From Selaginella moellendorffii (taxonomy: Eukaryota > Streptophyta > Lycopodiopsida > Selaginellales > Selaginellaceae), in the NCBI RefSeq assembly GCF_000143415.4, contig NW_003314281.1, positions 1,226,358 through 1,290,357 of the forward strand: a stretch of DNA of 64,000 nt, given 5' to 3'. The translations under genes and the position numbers were made by a program. The notes under the pieces were generated by a model that was given only the letters and a program-made list of their open reading frames with translations, searched no databases and was not told the DNA's origin. How positions within the stretch are numbered: position 1 is the first letter of the stretch; every line of letters starts with the position of its first letter. Positions 10,824-21,206 of this stretch are shown here, in pieces.

Positions 10824-12713
10824 TTAAGTATCATTGCATCTCTGAAGTATTTCTGATAATGGCTTCCTGCAATCAAACTCAAACATTAGGTCGATTAGAC
10901 CTTTGTGCAAATCTATGCTGGCATCTCTATATCTTTCAGTCTCTTTCTCCAAAGTTCCAGGCCTCTTCCCTTCGATGTATCTCTCAAGACAAATCTCATG
11001 AAAAGGCATCCATTTCTTAGTCACAGGCAAGAACAAAGGTGGCAGCACTTGGCACGAATGCCGGAATGGAATCCCCACGATCTCGTCGGGGAGAGGCTTG
11101 ATCCTCCTGGCATACTCGAAAACTCCCTTCTTTCCCTTGATCTTCCAGCTGAGATCATCGCCGCCAAGCTTGTAGACGGGCGCTCTCCTCTGGAGCCGGT
11201 GCTTGGAAGCGTACATGATCGCCAGGGACGATCGCAGGACAAACGTCAGGAACACCGTGATCTTCTTGCGGTTGATCGCCAGGCGATAGAAGCCGGCCAG
11301 GAGATGGAGGAGATCCGAGACCTGGAGGTTGGCGTCCTCCTGGCGCGCCTTGAGCAGCCGCAAGCACGGATGGATCTTCATCCTCTGCCCGGCCGGGAGC
11401 TCCAGGATCTTCAATCGCGCCAGGCTCTCCACGCAGTGCTTCATGCTGGCCACCAGCCGGATCTTCTGCTTGCTCACCTCCCGCGAGTTCTCGCGGCTCC
11501 GAGGAATTCGATGCTCGAGAGCCGCGTCGGCGCTGGCCTGGATCGTGTGAGCCAGGAATGGGACCTTTTGCGAGAGGTGGAAGATCTCCGGGAAGAGCTC
11601 GAGCTTGAGCTTGTCACGGCAAAACTCGCGGAGCTTGGCCTCCATCGCGACGATCTCCTCGTCGGCGCCTTTAATCCCCAGGAGGAAATGCCCGGCGTAG
11701 CGAACGTACTCCATCACCTGGCCCTGCCCCTGCGCGGCGTCGAATTCCTCGATCTCGCGCTCCACGAATCGATCGAGCTCGTCCAGGACGATGTTGAGCA
11801 GCAGGGGGCTCAAGATCTTGCAGCTTCCCCAGTGTGGCGAGTTCTTCCCCTCGATCGGTCCCATGGCGAGGAAGCACTTGAGCCAGAATGGTCGATTCTT
11901 CTCCCTCGTCAGGCGATGGATCTCTTGCTCCATCACTCGCCACTTCTTCTTCTTGGAGAGGAAGTACTCCTCCGGGACGATGGTGTCTCTCGTCTCCACC
12001 GAGAGGCCATCCCTGACGAGCTTGACGATCAACTCGTCCTGGACGACGCGAGAGAAGATCTCCATCGCCACCTCCAGCTCCAGGCTCTCGAGGATCGACG
12101 TCTTGGCGGTGATGAACCACGTACACTCTTGGAAGCTGCCCGTGATGTACTTGAGCGCTGTCATCGCTGTTCTTCCGGGCCGAAACGCGAAGGATCGATG
12201 CGAGAACCGCGCCTCAAACACCGGCTCCAAGATCATGAGAAGAACTTCCTGGACTACCCGATCCTGGAGCTCGGGAAGCTTGGTCGGGGAGAGGAACGCT
12301 GGAGTGAGATAGAGCGTGCCGGTGCCGCCCCAATCGTATCGCTGCGAGAGCACCGCTTCGCGCAGTGGATCCAGCTGCGCGGCCAGCTTGGGATGGAGGG
12401 GGCGATTCTTGGGGACGAAGAAATCCAGCGCCCGGCACGATCTCCAGTAGGCCATCTCCCACAAGACCTTGCTCTCCATGGCGCTGGACGCGTTCTTGAG
12501 GATCGAGTGCCTGTCCTGGAAGCCCTGGATCCAGTGCTCACCGCATAGCCGTGCGCAATCGCTCGCCCATCCGCCATCTTTGCCCTGAGAATGATCGATC
12601 CAGCGATGGCGGGATTGACGCGCATACCTGCGGCACTGGAATGGAGGTGCGAAAGCTCGATTCGTTGGCCGCATTCCGGGGTCTGGCTGGAAGTGCTTAA
12701 GCCCTAGAAACAT
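10824..12713 (-). CDS. Nuclear-encoded organellar group II intron maturase (nMAT1/2 type)
   Basis: An intronless gene encodes 629 residues. The N-terminus is rich in arginine and poor in acidic residues (M-R-P-T-N-R-A-F then R-R-Y-A-R-Q), typical of a mitochondrial presequence. The body is reverse-transcriptase-like: F-R-P-G-R in the finger, a G-S-C-K-I-L-S-P-L-L-L-N-I-V-L segment like RT motif 4, and Y-V-R-Y-A-G-H where active enzymes have Y-A-D-D. A maturase X region follows. No C-terminal HNH/cysteine endonuclease domain is seen, which fits the type lacking En. Plant nMATs help splice mitochondrial introns; the substrates here are unknown. Loss of the catalytic aspartates argues for a splicing-only role. 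Confidence 0.88.
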   Translation of the reverse strand: MFLGLKHFQPDPGMRPTNRAFAPPFQCRRYARQSRHRWIDHSQGKDGGWASDCARLCGEHWIQGFQDRHSILKNASSAMESKVLWEMAYWRSCRALDFFVPKNRPLHPKLAAQLDPLREAVLSQRYDWGGTGTLYLTPAFLSPTKLPELQDRVVQEVLLMILEPVFEARFSHRSFAFRPGRTAMTALKYITGSFQECTWFITAKTSILESLELEVAMEIFSRVVQDELIVKLVRDGLSVETRDTIVPEEYFLSKKKKWRVMEQEIHRLTREKNRPFWLKCFLAMGPIEGKNSPHWGSCKILSPLLLNIVLDELDRFVEREIEEFDAAQGQGQVMEYVRYAGHFLLGIKGADEEIVAMEAKLREFCRDKLKLELFPEIFHLSQKVPFLAHTIQASADAALEHRIPRSRENSREVSKQKIRLVASMKHCVESLARLKILELPAGQRMKIHPCLRLLKARQEDANLQVSDLLHLLAGFYRLAINRKKITVFLTFVLRSSLAIMYASKHRLQRRAPVYKLGGDDLSWKIKGKKGVFEYARRIKPLPDEIVGIPFRHSCQVLPPLFLPVTKKWMPFHEICLERYIEGKRPGTLEKETERYRDASIDLHKGLIDLMFEFDCRKPLSEILQRCNDT

Positions 12714-12768
12714 TTAGACAGAAGAAAATATATCAGATAGTAAGAGTCTGCAGAAGCTTGCATAGCTT

Positions 12769-12850
12769 GTCGCTTTGGCCGAGTGGTTAAGGCGTGTGCC
12801 TGCTAAGTACATGGGGTTTCCCCGCGAGAGTTCGAATCTCTCAGGCGACG
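12769..12850 (+). tRNA. tRNA-Ser(GCT)
   Basis: An 82-nt class II cloverleaf. The acceptor stem GTCGCTT pairs with AGGCGAC, the D arm is GCC/GGC, and the anticodon stem is TGTGC/GTACA with loop CTGCTAA (anticodon GCT). A long variable arm (GGGG/CCCC) and a T arm with TTCGAATC follow. No intron. A T-rich run just downstream is a plausible RNA polymerase III terminator. Confidence 0.95.
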
Positions 12851-13330
12851 AGTTCTTTTTATTCTTTTTTGAGCAAAATATTATGCTTGGATATTCTAAA
12901 ATATCTTACCATCTAACAATTGTTATTTATTTAGATTAATTTTGTATGTATAATTTATAAACATGTTATAAACTTTTAAAACCGTTTTAGTATATTCTTT
13001 TTTATTCTACCATCTAATGCAATAAAATTAATCAATTACAAACATGCTTATATTTGATCAATTGGATTCATAAGTAAGAATAACACTGCTACTATTTTCT
13101 GTTGCTAAACACGATGCATGCAAAGCTCAATAATATTCGAGAGATTTTTGCCTCAAAAAATGAATAATAATCAAGATTTACAAAATTGGCAGGCTTTCTT
13201 AGCAGAAAATCGCTTCCCTGGAACAAAAACACTGCGTGTAAGTTAACACCATAGAACGATTTTCGTCATACCTTCGCGGATAAGTTTACATTCGCTCCTT
13301 GCAGCAAATTCTTCCAGGAGGGATTTCGTC
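12851..13330. other. AT-rich spacer downstream of tRNA-Ser
   Basis: About 480 bp, strongly AT-rich, with no open frame of interest. The right end is the 3' UTR of MED19. Confidence 0.5.
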
Positions 13331-14338
13331 CTATCGTACTTTTACAGTGGCAGCAGCCGCTGCAGTAGCGGAAGGAACCGCGGCCACAGCATCCGGATTT
13401 GGAGAGCTCTTGTGCTGCGAAAAAAAAGAGAGAAGAATCAATCGATACGCTGAGCAAAGAACTAAGGATTTCTCCGTGAATACCTTCTTCTTTTTGTGCT
13501 TGTGACCATCGCCTTCCTCCTCTTCACCCTCATGCCGTCGCTTCTAAGATCATCCACTTTGTAGTTACATACCACAAAGAAGAGAAGAGCTAGCCGAGAG
13601 TTACCTTCTTCTTATGCTTCCTTTTTTCTTCGCCATTCTCTCCCTTTGCATCTTTGTCCCTGTGCTTCTCCTTACGCTTCTCCTTGTCCTTCTCTTTGTC
13701 TTTGTCCTTGTGCTTGTGTTTATCCTTGTGCTTGTGTTTCTTGTGCTTCCTTCTCTCCTCATCTTTCGTCTTTCCAATCGTTGGTTGCCCTCGATCGGCC
13801 TGGCCGAGCCACACATTCAGCCAAGAACACAAAGAAAGAACTCTAAAACTTACTTCTGGCAGAGAAATTGGCCCACTTTCTCGAAACGTGAAACATCGTC
13901 TCAGCGTCTCCAGATCAAAAGGACGGATGTCCACCGGGAAACCGTCGCTGGGCGATGGTCTGAGCAATTGCCCAAGCTCCATCCCATCGCCTTTGCGAAT
14001 TTCCATGTCTCCGACCACGTCCCGGAGGTACTTGGACTCGGCAATTGACGCTGGGAAGGATTTCTTCGTGTATGTCTCGTAGTGCTCGCGGAGGCCATAG
14101 TGCGTGATCAAATCCACAGCACCGGTCAGCTCTCGCGGTCCTACAGTAGAGCAAAAGAGCGTAAGCAAAGGATCGCGCTCACGCTCTCGTACAAAAACCC
14201 TAGAGAAGGAGAGAGGAAGAATCACTGACTTGGTCCGGGTTTGAGAAGCTTGAATGCTCCACTGCCGCCTTCATTGCTACTGCTCACTGCTCCAGCGGCG
14301 ATCCCAGCAGCTCCAGCGCCTCCGGAAGCCATCGCCAT
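13331..14338 (-). CDS. MED19: Mediator complex subunit 19
   Basis: Five exons (14338-14230, 14140-13854, 13799-13605, 13543-13484, 13414-13331) encode 244 residues. After an alanine/glycine/serine-rich start comes the conserved core with P-R-E-L-T-G, then S-K-Y-L-R-D-V-V-G-D and E-I-R-K-G-D-G-M-E-L. The C-terminal part is a very long basic K/H/D/E run of the K-H-K-K-H-K-H-K-D type. Both halves are characteristic of plant MED19, a head/middle-module subunit of Mediator that links transcription factors to RNA polymerase II. The last exon adds an alanine-rich tail. It starts 57 bp from the divergent ORC2 start. Confidence 0.92.
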
Positions 14339-14395
14339 ATCTCCGACTAGTGTTAGCCCTAGAATAAGGGGAAATTTCTAGGGTTTATCGAGGAG
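14339..14395. promoter_or_regulatory. Shared 57-bp bidirectional promoter core, MED19/ORC2
   Basis: The two start codons face away from each other across 57 bp that contain CTAGGGTTTA, a telo-box-like element (reverse of AAACCCTA). With so little room, the 5' UTRs and core promoter elements must overlap or be very short. Confidence 0.5.
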
Positions 14396-15824
14396 ATGCC
14401 CAAGAGAAGAAGGCGATCGAACGTTTTCTCGATTGCGCAGGCTGGAGAGGTTGATCGATTGCAGGAGGTAAAGGAGCAGCATTGTGACGAAGTAGAGCGA
14501 GTGCTTGAAACCGCCGGCGCCGCCCCTGTGGATGCCGGCGAAAATGGGACGCCATCGCGAAAAGAATCCTCTTCCAGCAAGAGATCTGCCAAAGCAATCT
14601 CTGATGTCCGTGTGGTCGATGAGCAAGTAAGCCGGGATATTTCCTCCTGCATTCTGGATCTCTCTTGATAAATCTCCTCTTTTCTTCTTTTCTTTCCAGG
14701 AATTGCGAGCGGCTTTGGCACAGCTCGTTCCAAAGCACCAGGTGGAGCAAGCACGCCTTCTCGACTCCTACAAAGAATCTTATCCACACTGGTTCTTTCA
14801 GCTGAAGTTGCTAGTTATGTTTCTGGATGAGATTCTTCTCTAACTCTTTCGTTTTCCTAGATGCGGTTTTGGACTTTTGATGTATGGATTTGGATCCAAG
14901 AGGCAGCTTCTTGAGGATTTTGGATCCACAGCATTGACTGATGGTGCTGCTGTTGTGGTAAATGGCTTCCTTCCAACGATTAACTTCAAACAGGTAGCTT
15001 CTTTCCAGAGCTTATCAAGACTTCGCAGCAAATCTTTGCCAGGTTTTGCGTACTTTGAAGCAAAGTTTGTATGGAAGCTCGGGCACGACGAGTGCCACAA
15101 GCGTGGAAGACATGGTGGCCTTACTCTCTGGCTATCAGGGTGACTCGATCGTTTATATCATCGTTCACAGCATCGATGGTCCTGGTCTGAGAGATGGCGC
15201 TACGCAGCAGCAGCTTGCCAAGCTAGCTTCGTGCTCGCATTTCCGGATAGTTTCTTCCATCGACAGCATCAATGGTCCATTATGTAAGTGAAATCTTTTC
15301 CTCCTTTTGGTTTTCATGCAACGTTGTGTTTGTTCTTTGTCCAGTGTGGGATAAACGCATGGCGAACACGCAGTTCAATTGGTGGTGGCATCACACCCCG
15401 ACTTACGCTGCTTACGATGCCGAGGCCTCTCACGTTCCGCTACTGCTTTCTTCCCTCGGGACCAGCAAGAGCGTCCGCAGTGCACTGCTTGTTTTACAAA
15501 GCTTGACAACGAATGCTCAGAGCGTCTTCAAGGTTCTAGCCGACCACCAGCTCGCAAACCCGGAGGACGAAGGTGAGCTCTTTGTCTAGTATTCTCGTCC
15601 TGATGGCGTTTAGGAAACCAGGAATGTCGCAGTACCAGCTCTACAACAAATGCAGGGAGCGTTTCCTGGTGAGCAGCGAGCTGACACTCCGAGCTCACCT
15701 CACGGAGTTCCGAGACCACCAGCTCGTTCGCTGGAAGAAAGGCTCAAACGGACAGGAGTGCTTGCAGATCACTCTATCAAACGATGCTCTAGCGAAGATG
15801 CTGGAAAATCTGTGTCCGAGCTAG
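14396..15824 (+). CDS. ORC2: Origin recognition complex subunit 2
   Basis: Six exons (14396-14626, 14700-14806, 14861-14993, 15043-15283, 15345-15572, 15622-15824) encode 380 residues. A basic N-terminus (P-K-R-R-R-R) is followed by the ORC2 core: Y-P-H-W-F-F-Q-L, then the AAA-like [13 protein letters not shown] segment that replaces a Walker A loop, then I-V-H-S-I-D-G-P, and [15 protein letters not shown] near the end of the AAA part. A winged-helix-like C-terminus follows. ORC2 is part of the complex that marks replication origins in the nucleus. The protein is about the length of plant ORC2. Every intron is GT-AG and 49-73 nt. Confidence 0.93.
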
Positions 15825-16373
15825 CACAGCCAGCAAAAACCATCGATCCAGCTTCATCTTTCCCGGGGATCCGGTAAGTCATCTCCTTTAGAGCGCTCCT
15901 TTGTGATTTTGCTTATCAACAGGGAAAGACCACTGCCACGGGACGCCGTTGGATACGGCATCTATCCAACGGCCCACGACTGTTCTCATTTTTTTTAACG
16001 AACTGTGGGGAAGAGGCGCGCATGCTGGTCCTCGAAGAAACGGCGCAACCGCTAGCTAGCTGCTGCCAAAAGCAAAAGAAAAAGAGAAAAAAAGAGTCCT
16101 GCGAAACCAGCAGCAGCCTACACTGGAAGATCCAGCTCGCCGAATCGAAGCTCCAGCTTTGAGCTCAGGAGAAATCGAGGTGAGTGGAAAGTCTCCTTCT
16201 CGAGCTTGCATTCGCCGGTACGCTGAGGAACTCACTCACTCACTCTACTCGCTTGCTTGTAGCTGCCGGGAGCTGAGCTCAATTCCCGGAGAGCTCATCG
16301 CGCTTGCCCTAGGGAGCTCCGGGATTTGTTTCAGCTGAATTCGGTTGAGAAACGAAGGGAGCTGGACAAGTCG
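15825..16373 (+). other. Intergenic stretch and probable 5' leader of the C2H2 gene
   Basis: No protein-like frame. A candidate leader intron runs from a GGTGAGTGG donor near 16180 to a GCTTGTAG acceptor near 16261, just before the C2H2 open frame. Confidence 0.4.
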
Positions 16374-18980
16374 ATGATGGATTTCCTAAGCTTGGTGGAG
16401 GCCCCCCGGAGCCAGGCAGCTAGCATCAACGTTAGCAGCGATACCACCACCAACGAGAAGAACACGGATATGGAGGTGGAGATGGTCGTGGAGGAGGAAG
16501 AGGAGGAGGATAAGAGCAAGCTGGGAGCTCAGGTCAATGGCCAGTTTAGCGAGCTCGTCGATATAGACTTGCATTGCGACGAGGACCTCGGGAGTGATTG
16601 GTCACCTCCAGGGAACCGTCCTCCTCCGGCTCCTGTTCTTCCTCAGCTTCTTCAAGCCAAGCCGGCTCGATCAGTTGAGGACGACAGTAGCATCCAAGTG
16701 AAGGTGATCGAGGAAGTTGTGATCACGAGCAGCAGCACCGTGAAGTCGTCCGGAGAAGGTGGAGGCGACAAAGATTGTCTTGTGGTGACGAAAGCGAGCT
16801 CGGACGAAGAGGTGAATGTCAACAGCAGTAGCAACACGAGCGTGCAAGTGCAGCAAGTTGTCGTAAACTCTTCACAGAGCGCGGTAGTGGAAGATCACAG
16901 CAGCAGCAAGGAGCTGCAAAAGAAGGAGCATTCACTCTACGCTCTACGGAGGAACCCGAAGCGCAGCCGGAGATTTATAGACCAGGAGTATGCTCTCGAC
17001 ATCCTTCCAACTTCTGGGAGCTCGTCATTTCATCCAATCTCGTCGCCAGTAACTCCTGGCGGCGGCGGAGCAGGAGCAGTGGCGACTCCAAAGAAGAACT
17101 CCAGCGCCGCTACCGTCAACAACGCAAACTCCAACTCTTCCATCTTTGCGGACAAAGCAAGAGCTTGTACCGAGTGTGGCAAGGAGTTCTCGTCGTGGAA
17201 GGCGCTGTTTGGACACATGAGGTGCCATCCAGAGCGAGAATGGCGGGGAATCCAGCGGCCTGACAATCTCTCCGACTACAAACTATCCAAGTCAGGAAGC
17301 GTTCGCAGAAATTCCAGCAAGAAGTCGAGGCAAGCACCGCCGCCAGCAGCAGCACCGTCGTCCTTCCTGCTCGACGATGATCCAGACGACGAGCTCGAAG
17401 CTCTCTATATCAAAGTCGTGCCTTCGGATAACGAGAGTGATACGGAGAGCATCGAGGCGGCGTATATCAATGGAAGCTGCAACAGCTCCGGAGGCTTTAG
17501 CAGCAAAGGGAAGATCATCACTGGGAAACGGTCCAAAAGACCGAGGCAGCCGCCAGCGGAGATCAAAGAGGAGCGAGACATGGCAAGGTGCTTGGTGATG
17601 CTCGCCTGCGCAGGACGAAAGTCGAACAGTAGCTTGGGATTTGAGGACGAAGATGAGGACGGAGAAGAAGAAGGAGCCGTGGAAGGTGGTCGAGAAGAAC
17701 ATCAGGCAGAACAACGAGAAGAACACGAGGAAGACGATGGCGAAGAAGGCGCGGAGGAAGAAGACGATGAGGAAGAAGAAGAAGAGCTCGAGGACGAAGG
17801 AACTTCCACGACTAATAACAACGTAGTCGCGGACTCCACTGCCACGAACAACGCAGTAACTTCAACACCGGACAACGCAATGGTGGTGCATGAGAGGAAC
17901 ATCGTGAGGAACAGCAGCGTGGTGAACTTTGGATCGTCCAACGAGATGATTGAAGATTTGGAGGACCTGGAAGAGGTCGGGATCGACGAGTCCAGCTTGG
18001 TGTGCTCTGCTGCGGAGCTCCTGGACCACGACTTTGATGGGATCAGGATGAAGTACGAGTGCTCGACGTGCAAGAGGATCTTCAAGTCGCACCAGGCACT
18101 TGGGGGACACCGAGCGAGCCACAAGAAAGTTAAAGGATGCTTTGCAAAGACGAGCTTGAGCGGTGGCAGTGATGGAATCATCCAGCCGCAGCAACAGCAG
18201 CAGCTTCCATTCCAGCAGCAGCAGCAAGTGATCCTCCATCACCAAATTCATCAAGCTCATCAACTCCAAGCTCACCACCAAGCCTCCCAGCAGGAAAGTG
18301 CCGAGGAGGACATCACCGACGAGGAGTTCTTGAGGTCCGAGGAGCAACTTTTGCCGCTAGACTTCCACCACCATCACCACCATCACCACCACCACCACCA
18401 CAACCACAGCCACAGCCACATCCACCATCTCCCGCTGGCGAGCAGCTTTCGATTCAAGGACGAGTTTGGCTACAGCAGCAGGAAGATGAGCATCAAAGGC
18501 CACGAGTGCTCGATCTGTCACCGGGTTTTTACGTCGGGCCAAGCTCTCGGGGGACACAAGAGATGCCACTGGGGTGGGAGTGATCGTCCACTGTCGTCGG
18601 AGCCACCATCGCAGCAAGTACTAGCGGTAACTTCTTCGATTGTGGCGACGACGATCGGAGCTCCAGCATCGAGTTTATTGCCAGCTCCAGCTCTAGTAGC
18701 AGCGGTTGTAAATCCAGTTCCAACTCTTCCAGCAGCGGCAGTGGCCCCTACTCCAGCAACAACAGCTTTAGTTCCGGCTCCTCCAGTTCCAGTTCCAGCG
18801 GTGATTCCAGCGATGATCCCAGCAGCAGCGACGGTTGGCCGAGAAGAATTCGCAGCTGCGAGGGAGGAGTTTTTGGATCTGAATTTGCCGGCGCTGGTGG
18901 AAGAGGAAGAAGAGTGTGAGGACGAAGACGATGGCGAAGACGAGCTAGAAGATACTAGCTTTATCAGTGTTCCAAGATGA
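16374..18980 (+). CDS. Three-finger C2H2 zinc-finger protein with C-terminal EAR motif
   Basis: An intronless gene encodes 868 residues. The upstream frame from 16326 lacks an ATG, so the ATG at 16374 is used. Three widely spaced C2H2 fingers lie at about residues 265, 562 and 711. The first has K-A-L-F-G-H, and the other two have the plant signature Q-A-L-G-G-H. Near the C-terminus F-L-D-L-N-L-P is an EAR-type repression motif. Long acidic runs (about residues 425-475), glutamine-rich stretches, a run of histidines (18361-18431) and a P-A-P-V-rich region separate the fingers. The family (C1-3i type) is nuclear and usually represses stress or development genes. At nearly 870 residues it is far longer than the usual 250-500; the expansion is mostly low-complexity sequence. 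Confidence 0.9.
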   Translation: MMDFLSLVEAPRSQAASINVSSDTTTNEKNTDMEVEMVVEEEEEEDKSKLGAQVNGQFSELVDIDLHCDEDLGSDWSPPGNRPPPAPVLPQLLQAKPARSVEDDSSIQVKVIEEVVITSSSTVKSSGEGGGDKDCLVVTKASSDEEVNVNSSSNTSVQVQQVVVNSSQSAVVEDHSSSKELQKKEHSLYALRRNPKRSRRFIDQEYALDILPTSGSSSFHPISSPVTPGGGGAGAVATPKKNSSAATVNNANSNSSIFADKARACTECGKEFSSWKALFGHMRCHPEREWRGIQRPDNLSDYKLSKSGSVRRNSSKKSRQAPPPAAAPSSFLLDDDPDDELEALYIKVVPSDNESDTESIEAAYINGSCNSSGGFSSKGKIITGKRSKRPRQPPAEIKEERDMARCLVMLACAGRKSNSSLGFEDEDEDGEEEGAVEGGREEHQAEQREEHEEDDGEEGAEEEDDEEEEEELEDEGTSTTNNNVVADSTATNNAVTSTPDNAMVVHERNIVRNSSVVNFGSSNEMIEDLEDLEEVGIDESSLVCSAAELLDHDFDGIRMKYECSTCKRIFKSHQALGGHRASHKKVKGCFAKTSLSGGSDGIIQPQQQQQLPFQQQQQVILHHQIHQAHQLQAHHQASQQESAEEDITDEEFLRSEEQLLPLDFHHHHHHHHHHHHNHSHSHIHHLPLASSFRFKDEFGYSSRKMSIKGHECSICHRVFTSGQALGGHKRCHWGGSDRPLSSEPPSQQVLAVTSSIVATTIGAPASSLLPAPALVAAVVNPVPTLPAAAVAPTPATTALVPAPPVPVPAVIPAMIPAAATVGREEFAAAREEFLDLNLPALVEEEEECEDEDDGEDELEDTSFISVPR

Positions 18981-19123
18981 GATAGTTAAAGATATAATCC
19001 TGCTTGGATAAAATCGCTTATTTGGTTTAGGGCTTTAGTATCTAGGCGCGCATTTCTAGCGTCTTCGCGATCGGCAATCCAGGGTTCTTGCGATCAGAGC
19101 GGCGGCAGCAGCAGCGATTGGCA

Positions 19124-20594
19124 ATGGCGTGCAGGATTTCTGTGATTTCCAGGCATATTTCTTCGCCGCCGCTGGAACATCTCGACGATCTGGGGATTCG
19201 TGTCGCGCCTGAGGTTCGATCGGCTCTTTCCAGTGGCGTCGGTGTGGTTGCACTGGAATCGACCATTGTATCGCATGGTATCGCGCTTGTTAATTTCTTC
19301 CGACTTCCATTCGAGTGATTTTCTTGCTCTTTGCCAGGAATGCCTTACCCGCAAAACTTCCATACAGCTCAAGAGGTGGAATCCATTGTGAGAGCGAACG
19401 GGGCCGTGCCGGCAACCATAGCCATCTTAGACGGTGTCCCATGCATCGGTATGCTTTTGTTTCGTTTTCTGGTTCTCTAACACAGCATGGATAGGCTTGA
19501 GCTTGGCGGAGCTCGAACGGCTTGCGAAGCTTGGTACCATGGTTTCAAAGACCGCTAGGCGCGACATTCCTTACGTCGTAAGCTCTTTTTTTACTTGTTC
19601 TCCACAGTTAGTGTTTTTCTTTCCCAGATTGCTCGTCGAGGAAACGGAGCAACCACTGTTTCAGCAACAATGTTTTTCGCTTCAAAGGTAGTTTCTACAT
19701 TGGGAAAAAGAGGAGTCTCTGATGGATTATGTTCCAGGCGGGAATCAAAGTGTTCGTAACTGGAGGTATTGGAGGAGTTCATCGACAGGGCGAGTCAAGT
19801 AAGCCCAATGTTCTTTCTTATGTCATACTTTTGTGTCTTCAACTTTGTTTTTATTAAGCTATGGACGTGTCCTCGGACTTGACAGAACTGGGTAAAACTC
19901 CAGTTGCGGTGGTTTGTGCAGGGGTAAAATCAATCCTTGACATTCCACGAACACTTGAGTACCTGGTAAGACCATCGTATAGCGCACGAGTGTTTTACTA
20001 TGAAACAATTTGCAGGAAACTCAAGGAGTGACGGTTGTTAGCTACTCAACTGATGAATTTCCAGCATTTTTTACTCCTAACAGTGGCTGCAAAGCACCTT
20101 GCCGAGCAGACAGCGTGGAGGAATGCGCAGACATCATAGGTAAGCTCTAGCCATCGTGGTTATCGATTCTAACTTGACACTGCAGAGGCAAGCACGAAGT
20201 TTGGATTGAGTTCAGGCATTTTGATCGGGGTTCCAATACCCGCAGAGCATGCAGCGGCAGCTAAGAACGTGGAATCGGCCATACAATCGGCATTGCATGA
20301 AGCAGAGTACGTCTCAGTGACCTCTCGCTATTCCTACGTGTGTTTTCTTTATAGGAGCAGAGGTATTGCCGGTAATTCTGTGACGCCATTCTTGCTCAAG
20401 CGCGTCAACGAGCTCACTGGAGGCGATTCATTGGCTGCAAGTATCCTTTTGTTTGGTAGTCTTCGTTTGGTAGTTTTTCTTTGCTACAATTGACAGATAT
20501 CCAGCTCGTGAAGAATAATGCACTCGTTGGTGCGAAAATTGCAACGGCTCTGACAACAAGGCTGAGTCGCTTCACTAAATCGTCTTGCCACTAA
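19124..20594 (+). CDS. PUMY: Pseudouridine-5'-phosphate glycosidase
   Basis: Ten exons (19124-19277, 19338-19448, 19495-19577, 19628-19687, 19738-19798, 19859-19965, 20016-20139, 20186-20306, 20355-20440, 20497-20594) encode 334 residues. The protein shows [31 protein letters not shown] and the catalytic-lysine block [10 protein letters not shown], all hallmarks of PsuG/IndA enzymes. These cleave pseudouridine 5'-phosphate to uracil and ribose 5-phosphate. Residues 4-12 read R-I-x5-H-I, close to the PTS2 peroxisomal signal reported for the plant enzyme. A decayed copy lies at 46530-47690. The pseudouridine synthase gene at 54.9 kb would feed the same pathway, although nothing shows the two are co-regulated. 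Confidence 0.92.
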
Positions 20595-21206
20595 TGTCGT
20601 CCACGAAACGCGTACGTGAAAACACTGTTTCTTTTTCCCATCTGTTGGGTTCACCACTCCTTGCCTGTTTCTTTATTTCTGTGCTTTCAACAGATTATAC
20701 TTCCCGCGGCATGTCGCTAGGTAGTGGCAACGGACAAAACACCACAGCTGTTAATGCCAGACACGGAAAAACTAAACTACTTGAAAGTGAGGTACTTACG
20801 AGGTAGAGACGATCAACATCAACACGTTTATTGGTTTTGATTTTCGTCTTGCTGTGTTGGATTACAGATGGGCAACGAGCTCAGTTTTTCTCACGAGAAA
20901 CTTTTTGCCACACAGCCAATCCTCTCTTGCCATTGGAGCCTCGCTCGCGCAGAAGCTTCCTCCCATACCAACAACATATGGTGACCTTACTCTCTCTTGA
21001 GCTGGATCTTAGTAAGCCTCCAACTCATTCTTCTCCCGATCACGCGCTTATTCCGCGGCAATGGCTACATCCTATAAATCTCCATCACCACCCCAGTGTC
21101 AACCATTGCAAACTCCATCCCGTCTGCTACCAGTCTTCGAAGTTTCATCCATCCAAGCCTCTGATCATACAAGTCTTCTGTTCTTGCCAGGACTTCCGAT
21201 CGAGCA
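20595..21206 (+). other. Spacer and XTH promoter region, duplicated at 47.7-48.3 kb
   Basis: No supported gene. This stretch is nearly repeated upstream of the second XTH gene. A TATAAAT box lies at 21073-21079, about 128 bp before the XTH start codon; the matching box in the other copy is at 48145-48151. Confidence 0.55.

Noticed and set aside
10905-12548. 547-codon open frame on the plus strand
   Set aside because: It lies exactly antisense to the maturase gene in GC-rich sequence. Its translation is L/E/R/H-rich without domains, and the minus-strand protein is clearly homologous to a known family.
12851-13260. AT-rich block as a possible mobile element or origin
   Set aside because: No terminal repeats, no coding remnants and no direct repeats were visible. 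It is simply AT-rich spacer.
13614-14082. Leucine/valine- and cysteine/serine-rich plus-strand frames that look membrane-like
   Set aside because: They are the complement of the lysine/histidine/aspartate-rich MED19 C-terminus. The hydrophobicity is an artefact of that composition.
18361-18431. Histidine-codon run as a possible microsatellite or cloning tag
   Set aside because: It mixes CAC and CAT codons within a larger H/N/S-rich natural stretch of the C2H2 protein, so it is part of the gene.
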